Source: an uncultured Saprospiraceae bacterium (lineage in GTDB: Bacteria > Bacteroidota > Bacteroidia > Chitinophagales > Saprospiraceae). Taken from it: a DNA stretch of 37,193 nucleotides. Below, piece by piece: positions 1 through 7,486 of this stretch. Within the stretch, counting starts at the first letter, position 1. Every line of letters begins with the position of its first letter. The notes under the pieces are model-generated. The model saw only the letters and a program-made list of their open reading frames with translations, ran no database searches and was not told the DNA's origin. A program made the translations under genes and the position numbers. The stretch covers positions 1 through 37,193 of the forward strand of contig CALDTJ010000518.1 of NCBI GenBank assembly GCA_937924145.1, given 5' to 3'.

Positions 1-167
1 CGCATTTGAGCTTGTCTTTTTTACCTCATACTGCGTTAAAAATACTCGCCAATGCCCTGCATTGTCTGCGTTTTTTGCCTTGTCTGAGATAAAAAATCCT
101 GCGTCAAATTTGCGTAGCTTATTTATTTCTAACTCCCTAAAGAACCTTAATTTTTTACCTATTTTAT
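1..167. other. Leader region upstream of arsS-like gene
   Basis: No gene is seen. The stretch has several short G/C-containing words (TGCG, TTGTCTG) separated by A/T runs, which looks like degenerate repeat sequence. No clear -33/-7 promoter pair was found. The window begins inside this spacer, so its left border is unknown. Confidence 0.3.
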
Positions 168-1241
168 ATGGCAATCAAACAACGCACAAAATCACTTAAA
201 GCTAAAGGCAATCAATTAGCAGATACTTATTTCCAATTAAATGTATTGAATGGAAAAGATCTTATGGATAATGCCTTTCCGAATTTTATTAAGAAAACGC
301 AAGCCGCAGGTTATAAAACATTGACTCCCAATGCTATAGAGGTTTTTCAAATTAACATCGGTAAATTATGCAATCAAACTTGTGCGCATTGCCATGTTGA
401 TGCTGGACCAGACAGGAAGGAAGAAAATATGAGTCGAGAACACCTCGAAACTTGTTTGGAAATAATTACCAAAACCCCATCAATTCATACAGTTGATATT
501 ACAGGTGGTGCACCAGAAATGAATGCTCATTTTCGATGGTTTGTAGAGGAAGTCAGTCGGTTGGGAAAGCAGGTAATTGATCGTTGTAACTTGACCATTA
601 TCATGGCGAATAAAAAGTACCATGATCTTCCTGAATTTTTTAAAAAGCATAAGGTTCATGTCGTTTCTTCTTTGCCTTATTTTTCTAAAAAAAGAACAGA
701 TAGTCAAAGAGGAGATGGAGTGTTTGAAGATTCTATTAAGGCACTTAAACTATTAAATGAGGTAGGATATGGGAAAGAGGGGAGTGGATTGATTTTGGAT
801 TTGGTGTATAATCCATCGGGCGCATTTTTGCCTAGTAGCCAAGAAACTTTAGAAAATGAGTTTAAACGTCAGTTAAAACGAAAGTATGATATAGATTTCA
901 ATTCACTTTTTGCAATTACGAACTTGCCAATCGCTCGTTTTTTAGATTATTTAATAGAATCTGGTAATTACCAAGAGTATATGCAAAAATTGATTGATGC
1001 CTATAATCCAATGACTATAGAAGGGCTAATGTGTCGGAATACGATTTCGGTTAGTTGGGATGGTTATTTGTACGATTGTGATTTTAATCAGATGTTGGAC
1101 TTAAAAGTAGCAAGTCCTAAAACGACGCATATCAACGATTTTAATGAAGACTTATTAATGGACAGGGCCATTGTTTTGAATCAACATTGCTATGGCTGTA
1201 CAGCAGGTGCAGGGTCTAGTTGTGGAGGAGAAGTAGCCTAA
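168..1241 (+). CDS. arsS: Arsenosugar biosynthesis radical SAM protein ArsS family
   Basis: The protein has 357 residues. A CxxxCxxC cluster (C68, C72, C75; CNQTCAHCHVDAGP) would bind the radical SAM iron-sulfur cluster, and TGGAPEM at 112-118 is the usual glycine-rich SAM motif. The C-terminal half carries further conserved cysteines (C289, C304, C341, C344, C352; CYGCTAGAGSSCGG near the end), as in the ArsS family with its DUF3641 tail. Family members studied in cyanobacteria join a 5'-deoxyadenosyl group to a methylated arsenical on the way to arsenosugars. That reaction is inferred here from family membership. No arsenic methyltransferase lies next to it, so the substrate is unconfirmed. 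The gene starts at ATG 168, stands alone, and is followed by a strong terminator at 1281-1318. Confidence 0.85.
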   Translation: MAIKQRTKSLKAKGNQLADTYFQLNVLNGKDLMDNAFPNFIKKTQAAGYKTLTPNAIEVFQINIGKLCNQTCAHCHVDAGPDRKEENMSREHLETCLEIITKTPSIHTVDITGGAPEMNAHFRWFVEEVSRLGKQVIDRCNLTIIMANKKYHDLPEFFKKHKVHVVSSLPYFSKKRTDSQRGDGVFEDSIKALKLLNEVGYGKEGSGLILDLVYNPSGAFLPSSQETLENEFKRQLKRKYDIDFNSLFAITNLPIARFLDYLIESGNYQEYMQKLIDAYNPMTIEGLMCRNTISVSWDGYLYDCDFNQMLDLKVASPKTTHINDFNEDLLMDRAIVLNQHCYGCTAGAGSSCGGEVA

Positions 1242-1280
1242 AATATTAGCGACCTCAATCGTCAAAACTTGAACAAAAAA

Positions 1281-1318
1281 GCCCTGTCAGATTATTGAAA
1301 CCTGACAGGGCTTTTTTT
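1281..1318 (+). terminator. Intrinsic terminator after arsS-like gene
   Basis: A 10-bp GC-rich stem (GCCCTGTCAG with CTGACAGGGC, loop 1291-1301) is followed by seven T. An A run precedes the stem, so it may also work for minus-strand transcripts from the convergent gene at 1377-2576. Confidence 0.8.
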
Positions 1319-1326
1319 GTTGTATA

Positions 1327-1370
1327 GGTGATTTTAATCGCCTTTTATTAAAGAGGTGATTGAAGTCGCC
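1327..1370. repeat. Two GGYGATT-type short palindromes
   Basis: GGTGATTTTAATCGCC (1327-1342) and GGTGATTGAAGTCGCC (1355-1370) are two copies of a 16-bp near-palindrome. Better copies occur at 5134-5149 and 5175-5190. They sit between the stop codons of two convergent genes. Confidence 0.6.
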
Positions 1371-1376
1371 TGTACT

Positions 1377-2576
1377 TTAATGCGTCAAAATAAATAAGAG
1401 TCCAAAAGCGAGAACTGTCAAAGTCGTACCGATCATAAAAATAAGGTAACACATTCTCAGTTTATTAAATTTATTACCTAAAGCCTTTCCTAAGTAGAAT
1501 AAATCGCTCATAATAGAGTCATCTAATTTGCGATCATCTTCTATGATTAACTTAACTCCCTTTTTATAATCTCCGAAATTCATTCGAAAAAAGTTTCCGT
1601 AGAAAAATAAATTAGTAGGACCACTTTCGATATTATTAATACTTGTCAACCCTTTCGTTTTGATTGGTCGAGTCGCTAAAGTTGCATAAATAATAGAGGC
1701 AACACAGGTTGTTAATAAAATAGAAGTAGGGAATACCATTCTGGCATCGTCTGCTATACTAGATGCCAATAAAGGAAGGGAAATAGTGATAATTAAGGCA
1801 TTGATACTCAGCATAATATTCGCTTTGTTGTCAGCGATGCTAGTCAAATCAATGTGGTTACGCAGTGCCGTTTTGAACATCATCTGCGCACTTTTATTTC
1901 CATTGATCGTATCAAGAGGAGGGCTATATTTTTTAGGCTTATTGTCTTTTACTTTTTCTTTTGTTTTTTCTTTAGTACTCGTAGCATTTTCCCATGCTTT
2001 TACCACTTTCTTCCGATTCTTAGCTTTTTTTCCATCAAATAAATCACTTGCTTTTTCTGTGAAATAGCTGTGGCCATCCATAAAACGAAGATTCATTTCC
2101 ATGAATTCGGCGTCCGTATAATCGGTTCCTAAAAATATTTTAGTTTCATGCCTTAAGTTGGCAATCGTCTTCATGTATTTTTTCTGTCCCAAATTATTCA
2201 AATCAGAATCTTTGATAATTCGTTGTAATAAATTTTTGGGTTCGTAGACTAATTTTGTAGCATCAATTAATTCTTTGACTAAAGTTATTTTTTCGGCAGG
2301 ATATTCATGTTTGGTAAGAAATGTTTCCGCTAATTTAGCACTAACCGCCTCGTGACCAACATAAGCTTCTACATACCCTGTATCATGCAATAGGGCAGCG
2401 AGTTCCATAGCCTCTAAGTTAGATGCGCCAATGTCGTAATGCTTCCCTAGAATAAGGGCAGTTTCACGTACCGACATGGTATGATTTAAATCGTGGTAAT
2501 ATAAATTTGGCGGTAAGTCGTGCTCGAAAATACCAAGTACGTATGCTTCCGTTAACTCAATAATGTTTTTTTCCAT
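1377..2576 (-). CDS. HD-domain phosphohydrolase fused to Pycsar-effector-like membrane domain
   Basis: The protein has 399 residues. Residues 25-180 form an HD domain: H32, the H64-D65 pair in LLHDTGY, H75, and D123/D125 in IIKDSDLNNLG are the expected metal ligands. A charged linker (183-222) leads to a C-terminal domain starting ALRNHIDLTSIADNKANIML, with membrane segments near 252-274, 281-301 and 376-398. That second part matches the family annotated as Pycsar system effector (DUF5706/PycTM type), in which the membrane domain responds to cyclic pyrimidine nucleotides. Known: HD domains often hydrolyse nucleotides or phosphodiesters. Inferred: the protein senses and/or degrades a cyclic nucleotide. 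A class III cyclase is divergently transcribed 386 bp away. HD-linked versions are widespread in Bacteroidetes, so a housekeeping signalling role is as possible as defence. Confidence 0.8.
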   Translation of the reverse strand: MEKNIIELTEAYVLGIFEHDLPPNLYYHDLNHTMSVRETALILGKHYDIGASNLEAMELAALLHDTGYVEAYVGHEAVSAKLAETFLTKHEYPAEKITLVKELIDATKLVYEPKNLLQRIIKDSDLNNLGQKKYMKTIANLRHETKIFLGTDYTDAEFMEMNLRFMDGHSYFTEKASDLFDGKKAKNRKKVVKAWENATSTKEKTKEKVKDNKPKKYSPPLDTINGNKSAQMMFKTALRNHIDLTSIADNKANIMLSINALIITISLPLLASSIADDARMVFPTSILLTTCVASIIYATLATRPIKTKGLTSINNIESGPTNLFFYGNFFRMNFGDYKKGVKLIIEDDRKLDDSIMSDLFYLGKALGNKFNKLRMCYLIFMIGTTLTVLAFGLLFILTH

Positions 2577-2962
2577 ACTAAGTTTTCTCGTGTCTCAAAT
2601 TTGGGGTTAATACTTTGAAATAGTCCATATTAATGAAATAAACAGATATATAGGCGTGTAATGGGGCGCTACTATTTTATTTCATTCCTAAAAGTTTTGG
2701 TTCTCTTCGGAATTCTATTACTTTGTTCTTGGTTTATTTGATAGGACAAGGCAATATGCACCAAATTTAAGCTTTTTTCTCTTTTTTATGATAAAATTGA
2801 TAGGAATATTTAAAAGGTGTACAAAGATAGCCTAAGTAATGGGCTACCTACAAAAATTATTTTTGCTAAAAGGAGTATTTGGGAAAATGAATAAGTGACT
2901 AAATATGGTGCAAATTTGGAGACAAACGACCTATATTTAGTAGTCAGCAACAAAAAACTTAA
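2577..2962. other. Divergent intergenic region between HD/PycTM and cyclase genes
   Basis: This spacer of 386 bp has no gene. It holds the start regions of both divergent genes, a minus-strand promoter candidate (2822-2854) and a small stem, TAGCC/GGCTA, at 2828-2846. No equally good promoter was found for the plus-strand cyclase; TATATTTA at 2932-2939 is a weak -7 match. Shared control of both genes from this region is possible. Confidence 0.5.
2822..2854 (-). promoter_or_regulatory. Bacteroidetes-type promoter for the HD/PycTM gene
   Basis: Read on the minus strand, TTTG (2854-2851) is followed after 21 nt by TATCTTTG (2829-2822). This fits the Bacteroidetes -33 TTTG / -7 TAnnTTTG pattern. 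It would give a leader of roughly 240 nt. The call rests on pattern only. Confidence 0.4.
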
Positions 2963-4075
2963 ATGATTTTTATACCAGCGAAGTTACGCGTAAAATTATC
3001 TAAAGTTGGGTGGATTACTCTGATATGGACCATAGTAGCCATTCTCGAAGTATTGTATATCCATACTTTGGCGATGAATTTTACCCCTTTTGAGACGACA
3101 GAGCAATATGACTTCTGGAAGTTGTTTACGGTATCCGTTTCTTCCGCTTTTATCTTGGGAATTGTCATCGGCAGTTTAATAATCTTTGTTTTGAGGGGAC
3201 GATTTCGAGACCATTCTTTTTTAGTCGCCGTATTTTTAAATACGCTGATTGCTGTATTAATTCTGGTGATAGCCATTGGAATTGTCGTCTTACTCTACGA
3301 GAGTTGGGTCAACGATTTACCCGTATTTAGTTGGGAAACCTTTTATAGTTCCAATCACAATTATACCAGTTTCTTTCTAGCCAAAACCTTAGTATTTTGG
3401 TTAATTATTATATTTCTGACCAATCTTTTGTTGGATGTCAATGAAAAATATGGAGCAGGGGTTTTACGGCAATTGGTGATGGGCAAATACCATCATCCGA
3501 GAGAAGAGGAGCGAATTTTTATGTTTTTGGATATGAAAGGTTCAACAACCATTGCTGAACAAATAGGGCATATCCAATTTTTTGAGTTGTTAAATGATTT
3601 TTTTAAGGATGTAACAGATCCAATTTTATACTCACGAGGAAGTATTTATCAATACATTGGCGATGAAGTCATCATTGTTTGGAAAGTAAAAAATGGTATT
3701 AAAAATGGAAATTGCATTCGTTGTTTCTATAATATCCGAGCGGCGATTAATCGGAAATCAGAAGAATATATGGAGAAATACGGCGTCGTACCCGATTTCA
3801 AAGCAGGCATCCATTATGGAATGGTTACGATTGGGGAAATAGGTGTTTTAAAAAGAGATATTGTCTTCTCAGGTGATGTTTTGAATACAACGGCTAGAAT
3901 CCAATCAATGTGTAATAATTTTGGTGTTAAATTGTTGATTTCCAAAAAATTATTAGATATTGTTGGTATTGCGCCCAATCACCTAGAAACTCGAAAAATT
4001 GGGAATATTTCCCTGAAAGGAAAAAAGAAAAAAGTGGTGCTCTACACTATCGAGGAGGAGGAGACACGGGTTTAG
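2963..4075 (+). CDS. Membrane-anchored class III nucleotide cyclase
   Basis: The protein has 370 residues. Four predicted membrane helices (about 17-36, 55-77, 86-111, 137-157) precede a class III cyclase domain (183-365). Both metal-binding aspartates are present (D190 in FMFLDMKGST, D234 in YIGDEVIIVW), as are the transition-state pair N308 and R312 (GDVLNTTARIQ). The two positions that choose the purine base differ from adenylyl cyclases: Q230 stands where Lys is usual and V301 where Asp is usual. The domain should therefore be active, but its nucleotide cannot be assumed to be cAMP. It is divergent from the HD/PycTM gene, and its last 29 bp overlap the end of the convergent gene at 4047-5111. 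The start ATG at 2963 has no clear ribosome binding site, as is normal for Bacteroidetes. Confidence 0.85.
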   Translation: MIFIPAKLRVKLSKVGWITLIWTIVAILEVLYIHTLAMNFTPFETTEQYDFWKLFTVSVSSAFILGIVIGSLIIFVLRGRFRDHSFLVAVFLNTLIAVLILVIAIGIVVLLYESWVNDLPVFSWETFYSSNHNYTSFFLAKTLVFWLIIIFLTNLLLDVNEKYGAGVLRQLVMGKYHHPREEERIFMFLDMKGSTTIAEQIGHIQFFELLNDFFKDVTDPILYSRGSIYQYIGDEVIIVWKVKNGIKNGNCIRCFYNIRAAINRKSEEYMEKYGVVPDFKAGIHYGMVTIGEIGVLKRDIVFSGDVLNTTARIQSMCNNFGVKLLISKKLLDIVGIAPNHLETRKIGNISLKGKKKKVVLYTIEEEETRV

Positions 4076-5111
4076 TTTTTACCTTTTTTAGCAATCTTTT
4101 ATTAATTCTTTTACCATTTTCATAAGCGATTAAAGTCGCACTAGGGTATCGTTCTAACATACTTTCTTCTAAAGATTTCTGACCAATATCCGCAGCCATA
4201 AAATCTCCAAGTAAGTAGCTGTAAATACCATTTGATTTTCTTTCCATAGTAATATTTCCATGCCTCTGGAAAATTTCATGATTAGCTGGTAATTCATTAA
4301 AAGAAGTAATAAACTCAATTTTATACCCAGTATAATAAGCAGGGATATCGCGAGTACGTGCAAAATCATCTGCACTTCTAACCAATGTTTCTCCAAATTG
4401 AGGATCAGGAATACTCATTTCTTTAGGCACCATAGGTTGATTGGGAGTAGTAAGGTGCTTATTAGGCGCACGTTCTGTGATAGGTTGTGCCAAATTTATT
4501 TTTGCAGTTGGTTTGTAAGCAGTTGGCATTTTTGCATACTTCATCGCCTCTCGATCCGATGACTCATTATAGTTTTTATCCACCAATCTAGTAGCATTTG
4601 TAACTGCTGCATAAGGATCATTTTCGCTAATAGCATCTGTGAAAGCGACGCCTTCGGGATTAGCAGTTGGAATAATTTGCTTGCTGTCGATACCATAACT
4701 TTCTGCCACTGCCATCATAGAAGGCGTACCCAAATTGCCAGATTTTTCTGTATATTTTGGATTGCCAAATGCATCTGCCAACCGAAACATCCTGATCTGA
4801 GTATGAACCTTTTGACCTGCATCACTAGGTTGGACCGAAACCGTAGTTTCTTCAAACTGATATAAATCCTTGTCCGCCCTTATCACATAAGTTTGATTAA
4901 TCGGAAGCATGGTGGTGAAAAAGCCATATTGATCGGTAAAAGTTGTAGCTATCAAACGATCAGAGGTCGTTTCTATAATTCTAATATCGACTGAATTTAA
5001 ATAGCCTTGATTACCACCTTCGAAAACATAGCCTTCTAAGGTAGTACTTTGTGCATGCGTAGTGAGGGAGCATATCGCAATTAAGAGGAGTCCAAAAAAC
5101 GTTTTTCTCAT
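4047..5111 (-). CDS. Secreted protein with carboxypeptidase-regulatory-like and SPOR-like domains
   Basis: The protein has 354 residues. A signal peptide (residues 1-20, ending THAQ) is followed by a beta-sandwich region at about 24-110 that resembles the carboxypeptidase regulatory-like fold (LEGYVFEGG, then a DQYGFFTT turn). A long low-complexity, proline-rich middle (about 115-255) leads to a C-terminal part (about 263-338) with GYKIEFI, YSYLLGDF and YPSATLIAYENGKRI, a pattern like SPOR-type domains of cell-envelope proteins. The end is basic and proline-rich. An envelope or periplasmic role, perhaps binding peptidoglycan, is inferred; no enzyme motif is seen. The 3' end overlaps the convergent cyclase gene by 29 bp, and an inverted repeat (5128-5196) lies just upstream of the start. 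Confidence 0.65.
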   Translation of the reverse strand: MRKTFFGLLLIAICSLTTHAQSTTLEGYVFEGGNQGYLNSVDIRIIETTSDRLIATTFTDQYGFFTTMLPINQTYVIRADKDLYQFEETTVSVQPSDAGQKVHTQIRMFRLADAFGNPKYTEKSGNLGTPSMMAVAESYGIDSKQIIPTANPEGVAFTDAISENDPYAAVTNATRLVDKNYNESSDREAMKYAKMPTAYKPTAKINLAQPITERAPNKHLTTPNQPMVPKEMSIPDPQFGETLVRSADDFARTRDIPAYYTGYKIEFITSFNELPANHEIFQRHGNITMERKSNGIYSYLLGDFMAADIGQKSLEESMLERYPSATLIAYENGKRINKRLLKKVKTKPVSPPPR

Positions 5112-5127
5112 AGCCGAATTTGTCTTC

Positions 5128-5196
5128 AGTACTGGCGACTTCAGTCGCCAACAGACATAAAATGTAAAAATGTTGGCGATTGAAATCGCCAGTACT
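5128..5196. repeat. 25-bp inverted repeat built of GGCGAYT palindromes
   Basis: The left arm 5128-5152 and right arm 5172-5196 are reverse complements except at two positions. Each arm contains its own palindrome (GGCGACTTCAGTCGCC and GGCGATTGAAATCGCC) flanked by AGTACT outside and a GTTG/CAAC word inside. It starts 17 bp before the ATG of the minus-strand gene, so it would fall in that leader. The rest of the 308-bp spacer to fmt (to 5419) shows only TAACTTTG at 5220-5227, a possible -7 box. Confidence 0.75.
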
Positions 5197-5419
5197 GGGG
5201 TTTTGTAATCAATGAATAGTAACTTTGTCTGTTATTTCAATCAAAATTAAGGAAATTGAATCAAAGATGAAACTTTGACGGTAGGAAATAGAGACTTCGA
5301 GTAGGCAAATTCGTCTTATAAATATAGTTTATTATCTAATTTTCTCGTTTGTAAGTCTTTCCACCATTGCAGGGCTGGAAAGACTAAATCAATCGTTTCA
5401 GCATAAAGTTTAACAATCA

Positions 5420-6334
5420 ATGAGTTTAAGAATTATCTTCATGGGGACGCCAGATTTTGCGGTTCCTTCTTTAAGAATTTTAGTAGAGAATGGTTACGAT
5501 GTCGTCGGAGTCATGACCGCAACGGATAAGTTAGGCGGTCGAGGCAAGAAGAAATTGATCGAATCAGCGGTTAAAAAATATGCAGTGGAGCAAGGTTTAA
5601 AGGTATTACAACCCAAAAATCTAAAAAATGCAGACTTTGTAGAAGAGGTACGAGCATTGAAAGCGGATTTGCAAATAGTTGTAGCTTTTAGGATGTTACC
5701 TGAAGTCATTTGGAATATGCCGAGATTAGGCACAATGAATTTACATGGTTCCTTATTACCAAAATATCGAGGCGCAGCACCCATCAATTGGGCTGTCATC
5801 AAAGGGGAAAAGGAAACGGGCGTAACCACCTTTTTGCTCAAACATAAGATAGATACAGGAGATGTGTTATATCAAAAATCTTTACCAATAGGAGAAAACG
5901 AAACAGCAGGCGAAGTCTATAACCGCATGATGGAAATGGGCGCAGGCGTTTTACTCGAATCTGTCAAAGCATTGGAAAGTGGCAATTATAAACCAGTTCC
6001 TCAAAAAGATACCGCCGCTACGAAAGCACCTAAAATCTATCACGAGACTTGTGAAATAGATTTTATCCAACCTACTCAAAAGGTACACGATTTTATTAGA
6101 GGGTTGAGCCCTTTTCCTACCGCTTGGACGACTTTTGAAGATAAAAAATTGAAGATTTTCAAAACGACGAAAGAAATCATTGACCATGACCAGGAGCCAG
6201 GCAAGTACTTTTCTGACAATAAGAAATATTTGAAAATCAGTACGATAGATGGGTATGTCTGTTTAGAAGAGCTACAATTGGCTGGCAAAAAACGCATGGA
6301 TGTCAAGTCGTTTTTGAATGGTTATAAGTTTTAA
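5420..6334 (+). CDS. fmt: Methionyl-tRNA formyltransferase
   Basis: The protein has 304 residues, the normal length. It transfers a formyl group from 10-formyltetrahydrofolate to Met-tRNA(fMet) in the cytoplasm, for translation initiation. The N-terminal formyltransferase domain starts RIIFMGTPDFAVPSL. The catalytic residues are N107, H109 (MNLHGSLLPKYRGAAPIN) and D145 (HKIDTGD). The C-terminal OB-like domain has GLSPFPTAW. The peptide deformylase gene often found beside fmt is absent, so the gene seems to stand alone. A palindromic repeat (6338-6387) begins four bases after the stop codon. Confidence 0.95.
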   Translation: MSLRIIFMGTPDFAVPSLRILVENGYDVVGVMTATDKLGGRGKKKLIESAVKKYAVEQGLKVLQPKNLKNADFVEEVRALKADLQIVVAFRMLPEVIWNMPRLGTMNLHGSLLPKYRGAAPINWAVIKGEKETGVTTFLLKHKIDTGDVLYQKSLPIGENETAGEVYNRMMEMGAGVLLESVKALESGNYKPVPQKDTAATKAPKIYHETCEIDFIQPTQKVHDFIRGLSPFPTAWTTFEDKKLKIFKTTKEIIDHDQEPGKYFSDNKKYLKISTIDGYVCLEELQLAGKKRMDVKSFLNGYKF

Positions 6335-6337
6335 AAA

Positions 6338-6387
6338 ATAGCTAACCTAACTTACTACCTAAATTAAAGCATCAAAAAGTTAGGTTA
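6338..6387. repeat. Hairpin repeat after fmt (TAACCTAACTT family)
   Basis: TAACCTAACTT (6343-6353) and AAGTTAGGTTA (6377-6387) form an 11-bp perfect stem with a 23-nt loop, preceded by ATAGC. The same words recur at 6708-6725, 7958-8028 and 8187-8264. No T tract follows, so it is not a clear terminator. Confidence 0.65.
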
Positions 6388-6575
6388 CAGGCTGACCGTG
6401 AATAGACTGATACGTAAACTGTAAAACATTGATTATAAGTATACTTATCAGACTCCTGATAGCTACCGAATTGGCGTCAAGCTAATTTTGTATAATACGT
6501 ATTTATTTGATAATCAATTATTTGATGGTGATTAGATAATCAGATAAAAAATGGATATTATAAAGAAGAAATATA

Positions 6576-6664
6576 TCAACGCTTGGATCTGTTGTCCTTC
6601 ATTAATCCGTTGTGTAATAAAAATATACAACGGATTAATGAAGAACAACAGATTTGGATGTTGA
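6576..6664. repeat. Long near-perfect inverted repeat, 27-bp arms
   Basis: Arms 6587-6613 and 6627-6653 are complementary with one mismatch, around a 13-nt A/T loop. The pairing extends weakly outward to TCAAC (6576-6580) and GTTGA (6660-6664). The left border TCAACGCTTG matches the repeat copy at 23129-23138. It lies in the 568-bp spacer between fmt and the PepSY gene, where no gene was seen. Confidence 0.75.
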
Positions 6665-6707
6665 CAAAACTAGTCTTAATAATATTAATCTTTTACCTGA
6701 CGATCTA

Positions 6708-6725
6708 AAGACTGCTAACCCAACT
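6708..6725. repeat. Single arm of the GTTGGGTTAGC repeat
   Basis: Read on the minus strand, this is GTTGGGTTAGCAGTCTTT, identical to the left arm of the hairpin at 7958-8028. No partner arm is seen beside it, so it may be a solo or decayed copy. Further on, TAACTTTG at 6846-6853 could be a -7 box for the PepSY gene. Confidence 0.55.
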
Positions 6726-6902
6726 CACGATCAACGATTTATAGTTCTAATAAGTTTGGTAGGGTAACATTAATTAGTTAATTTAGTAACAAGATGTTTT
6801 AGTATAGTAACTATTTGGTTTCCTAAAAGTATAACTATAAAATTGTAACTTTGTGTCGTATTTGTAGCAGTCGGAAACGACTATCCATTGGGTTGAAACA
6901 TT

Positions 6903-7439
6903 ATGCAGTTAAAGAAATACGTAAAGAGTTTAAGAGACTTTCGAAAATTCCATCGTTATACAGGTTTACTACTGGCAGTATTGTTACTGATTAGTGCAGT
7001 TACAGGTATTCTCCTTTCTCTAAAAAAAGATGTTGATCTGATCCAACCGCCTACCATAAAAGGGGTAAATAAAGACCTTTCTACTTGGAAATCAGTCAGT
7101 GAATTATCCAATTTGGCTACCACCGAATTCTACAAAGCCCATCCCGACCAACAAGGCAATGTCATAGACCGTTTAGATGTCCGTCCGTCGAAAGGGATGG
7201 TCAAAGTCCTATTTGAAGAAGGCAACTGGGAAGTCCAAATAGATGGAACGACAGGTGAAGTTTTGTCTATTGCCAAACGATATTCTGATTGGATAGAAAG
7301 CCTTCACGATGGTTCTATTATAAGTGATGGTTTTAAATTGCTTTCTATGAATGTTTTAGGGATTGGAGTCTTAATTCTGATTGCCTCTGGTGTTTGGTTA
7401 TGGTATGGCCCTAAGAAGATTCGGGCACTCAAAAGATGA
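6903..7439 (+). CDS. PepSY-associated membrane protein
   Basis: The protein has 178 residues. A basic N-terminus with RKFHRYTGLLLAVLLLISAVTG (about 14-36 including the first membrane helix) is typical of PepSY-associated TM proteins. A short extracytoplasmic part (about 42-145, with VLFEEGNWEVQIDGTTGEVL as the PepSY-like strand-helix pattern) and a second helix at 151-168 (LGIGVLILIASGVWLWYG) follow. Members of the broad family often sit beside iron-uptake genes or act in electron transfer; neither context is present here. This is a small two-helix version and its function is unknown. The ATG at 6903 is 50 bp after a TAACTTTG box. Confidence 0.75.
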   Translation: MQLKKYVKSLRDFRKFHRYTGLLLAVLLLISAVTGILLSLKKDVDLIQPPTIKGVNKDLSTWKSVSELSNLATTEFYKAHPDQQGNVIDRLDVRPSKGMVKVLFEEGNWEVQIDGTTGEVLSIAKRYSDWIESLHDGSIISDGFKLLSMNVLGIGVLILIASGVWLWYGPKKIRALKR

Positions 7440-7486
7440 GACAGGATGAACGAAGTCTTTTTTATTTTCTTTTGAGATAGCTACCT

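Noticed and set aside
1377-4075. Calling the cyclase/HD pair a proven Pycsar phage-defence system
   Set aside because: HD-linked effector-like proteins are common in Bacteroidetes, the neighbours are housekeeping genes, and the cyclase product is unknown. It is kept as a hypothesis.
5220-5227. TAACTTTG as fmt promoter (also TAACTTTG at 6846-6853 and TACATTTG at 26352-26359)
   Set aside because: Each matches the -7 box alone. No TTTG/TTG was found 19-21 bp upstream, so none was listed as a promoter feature.
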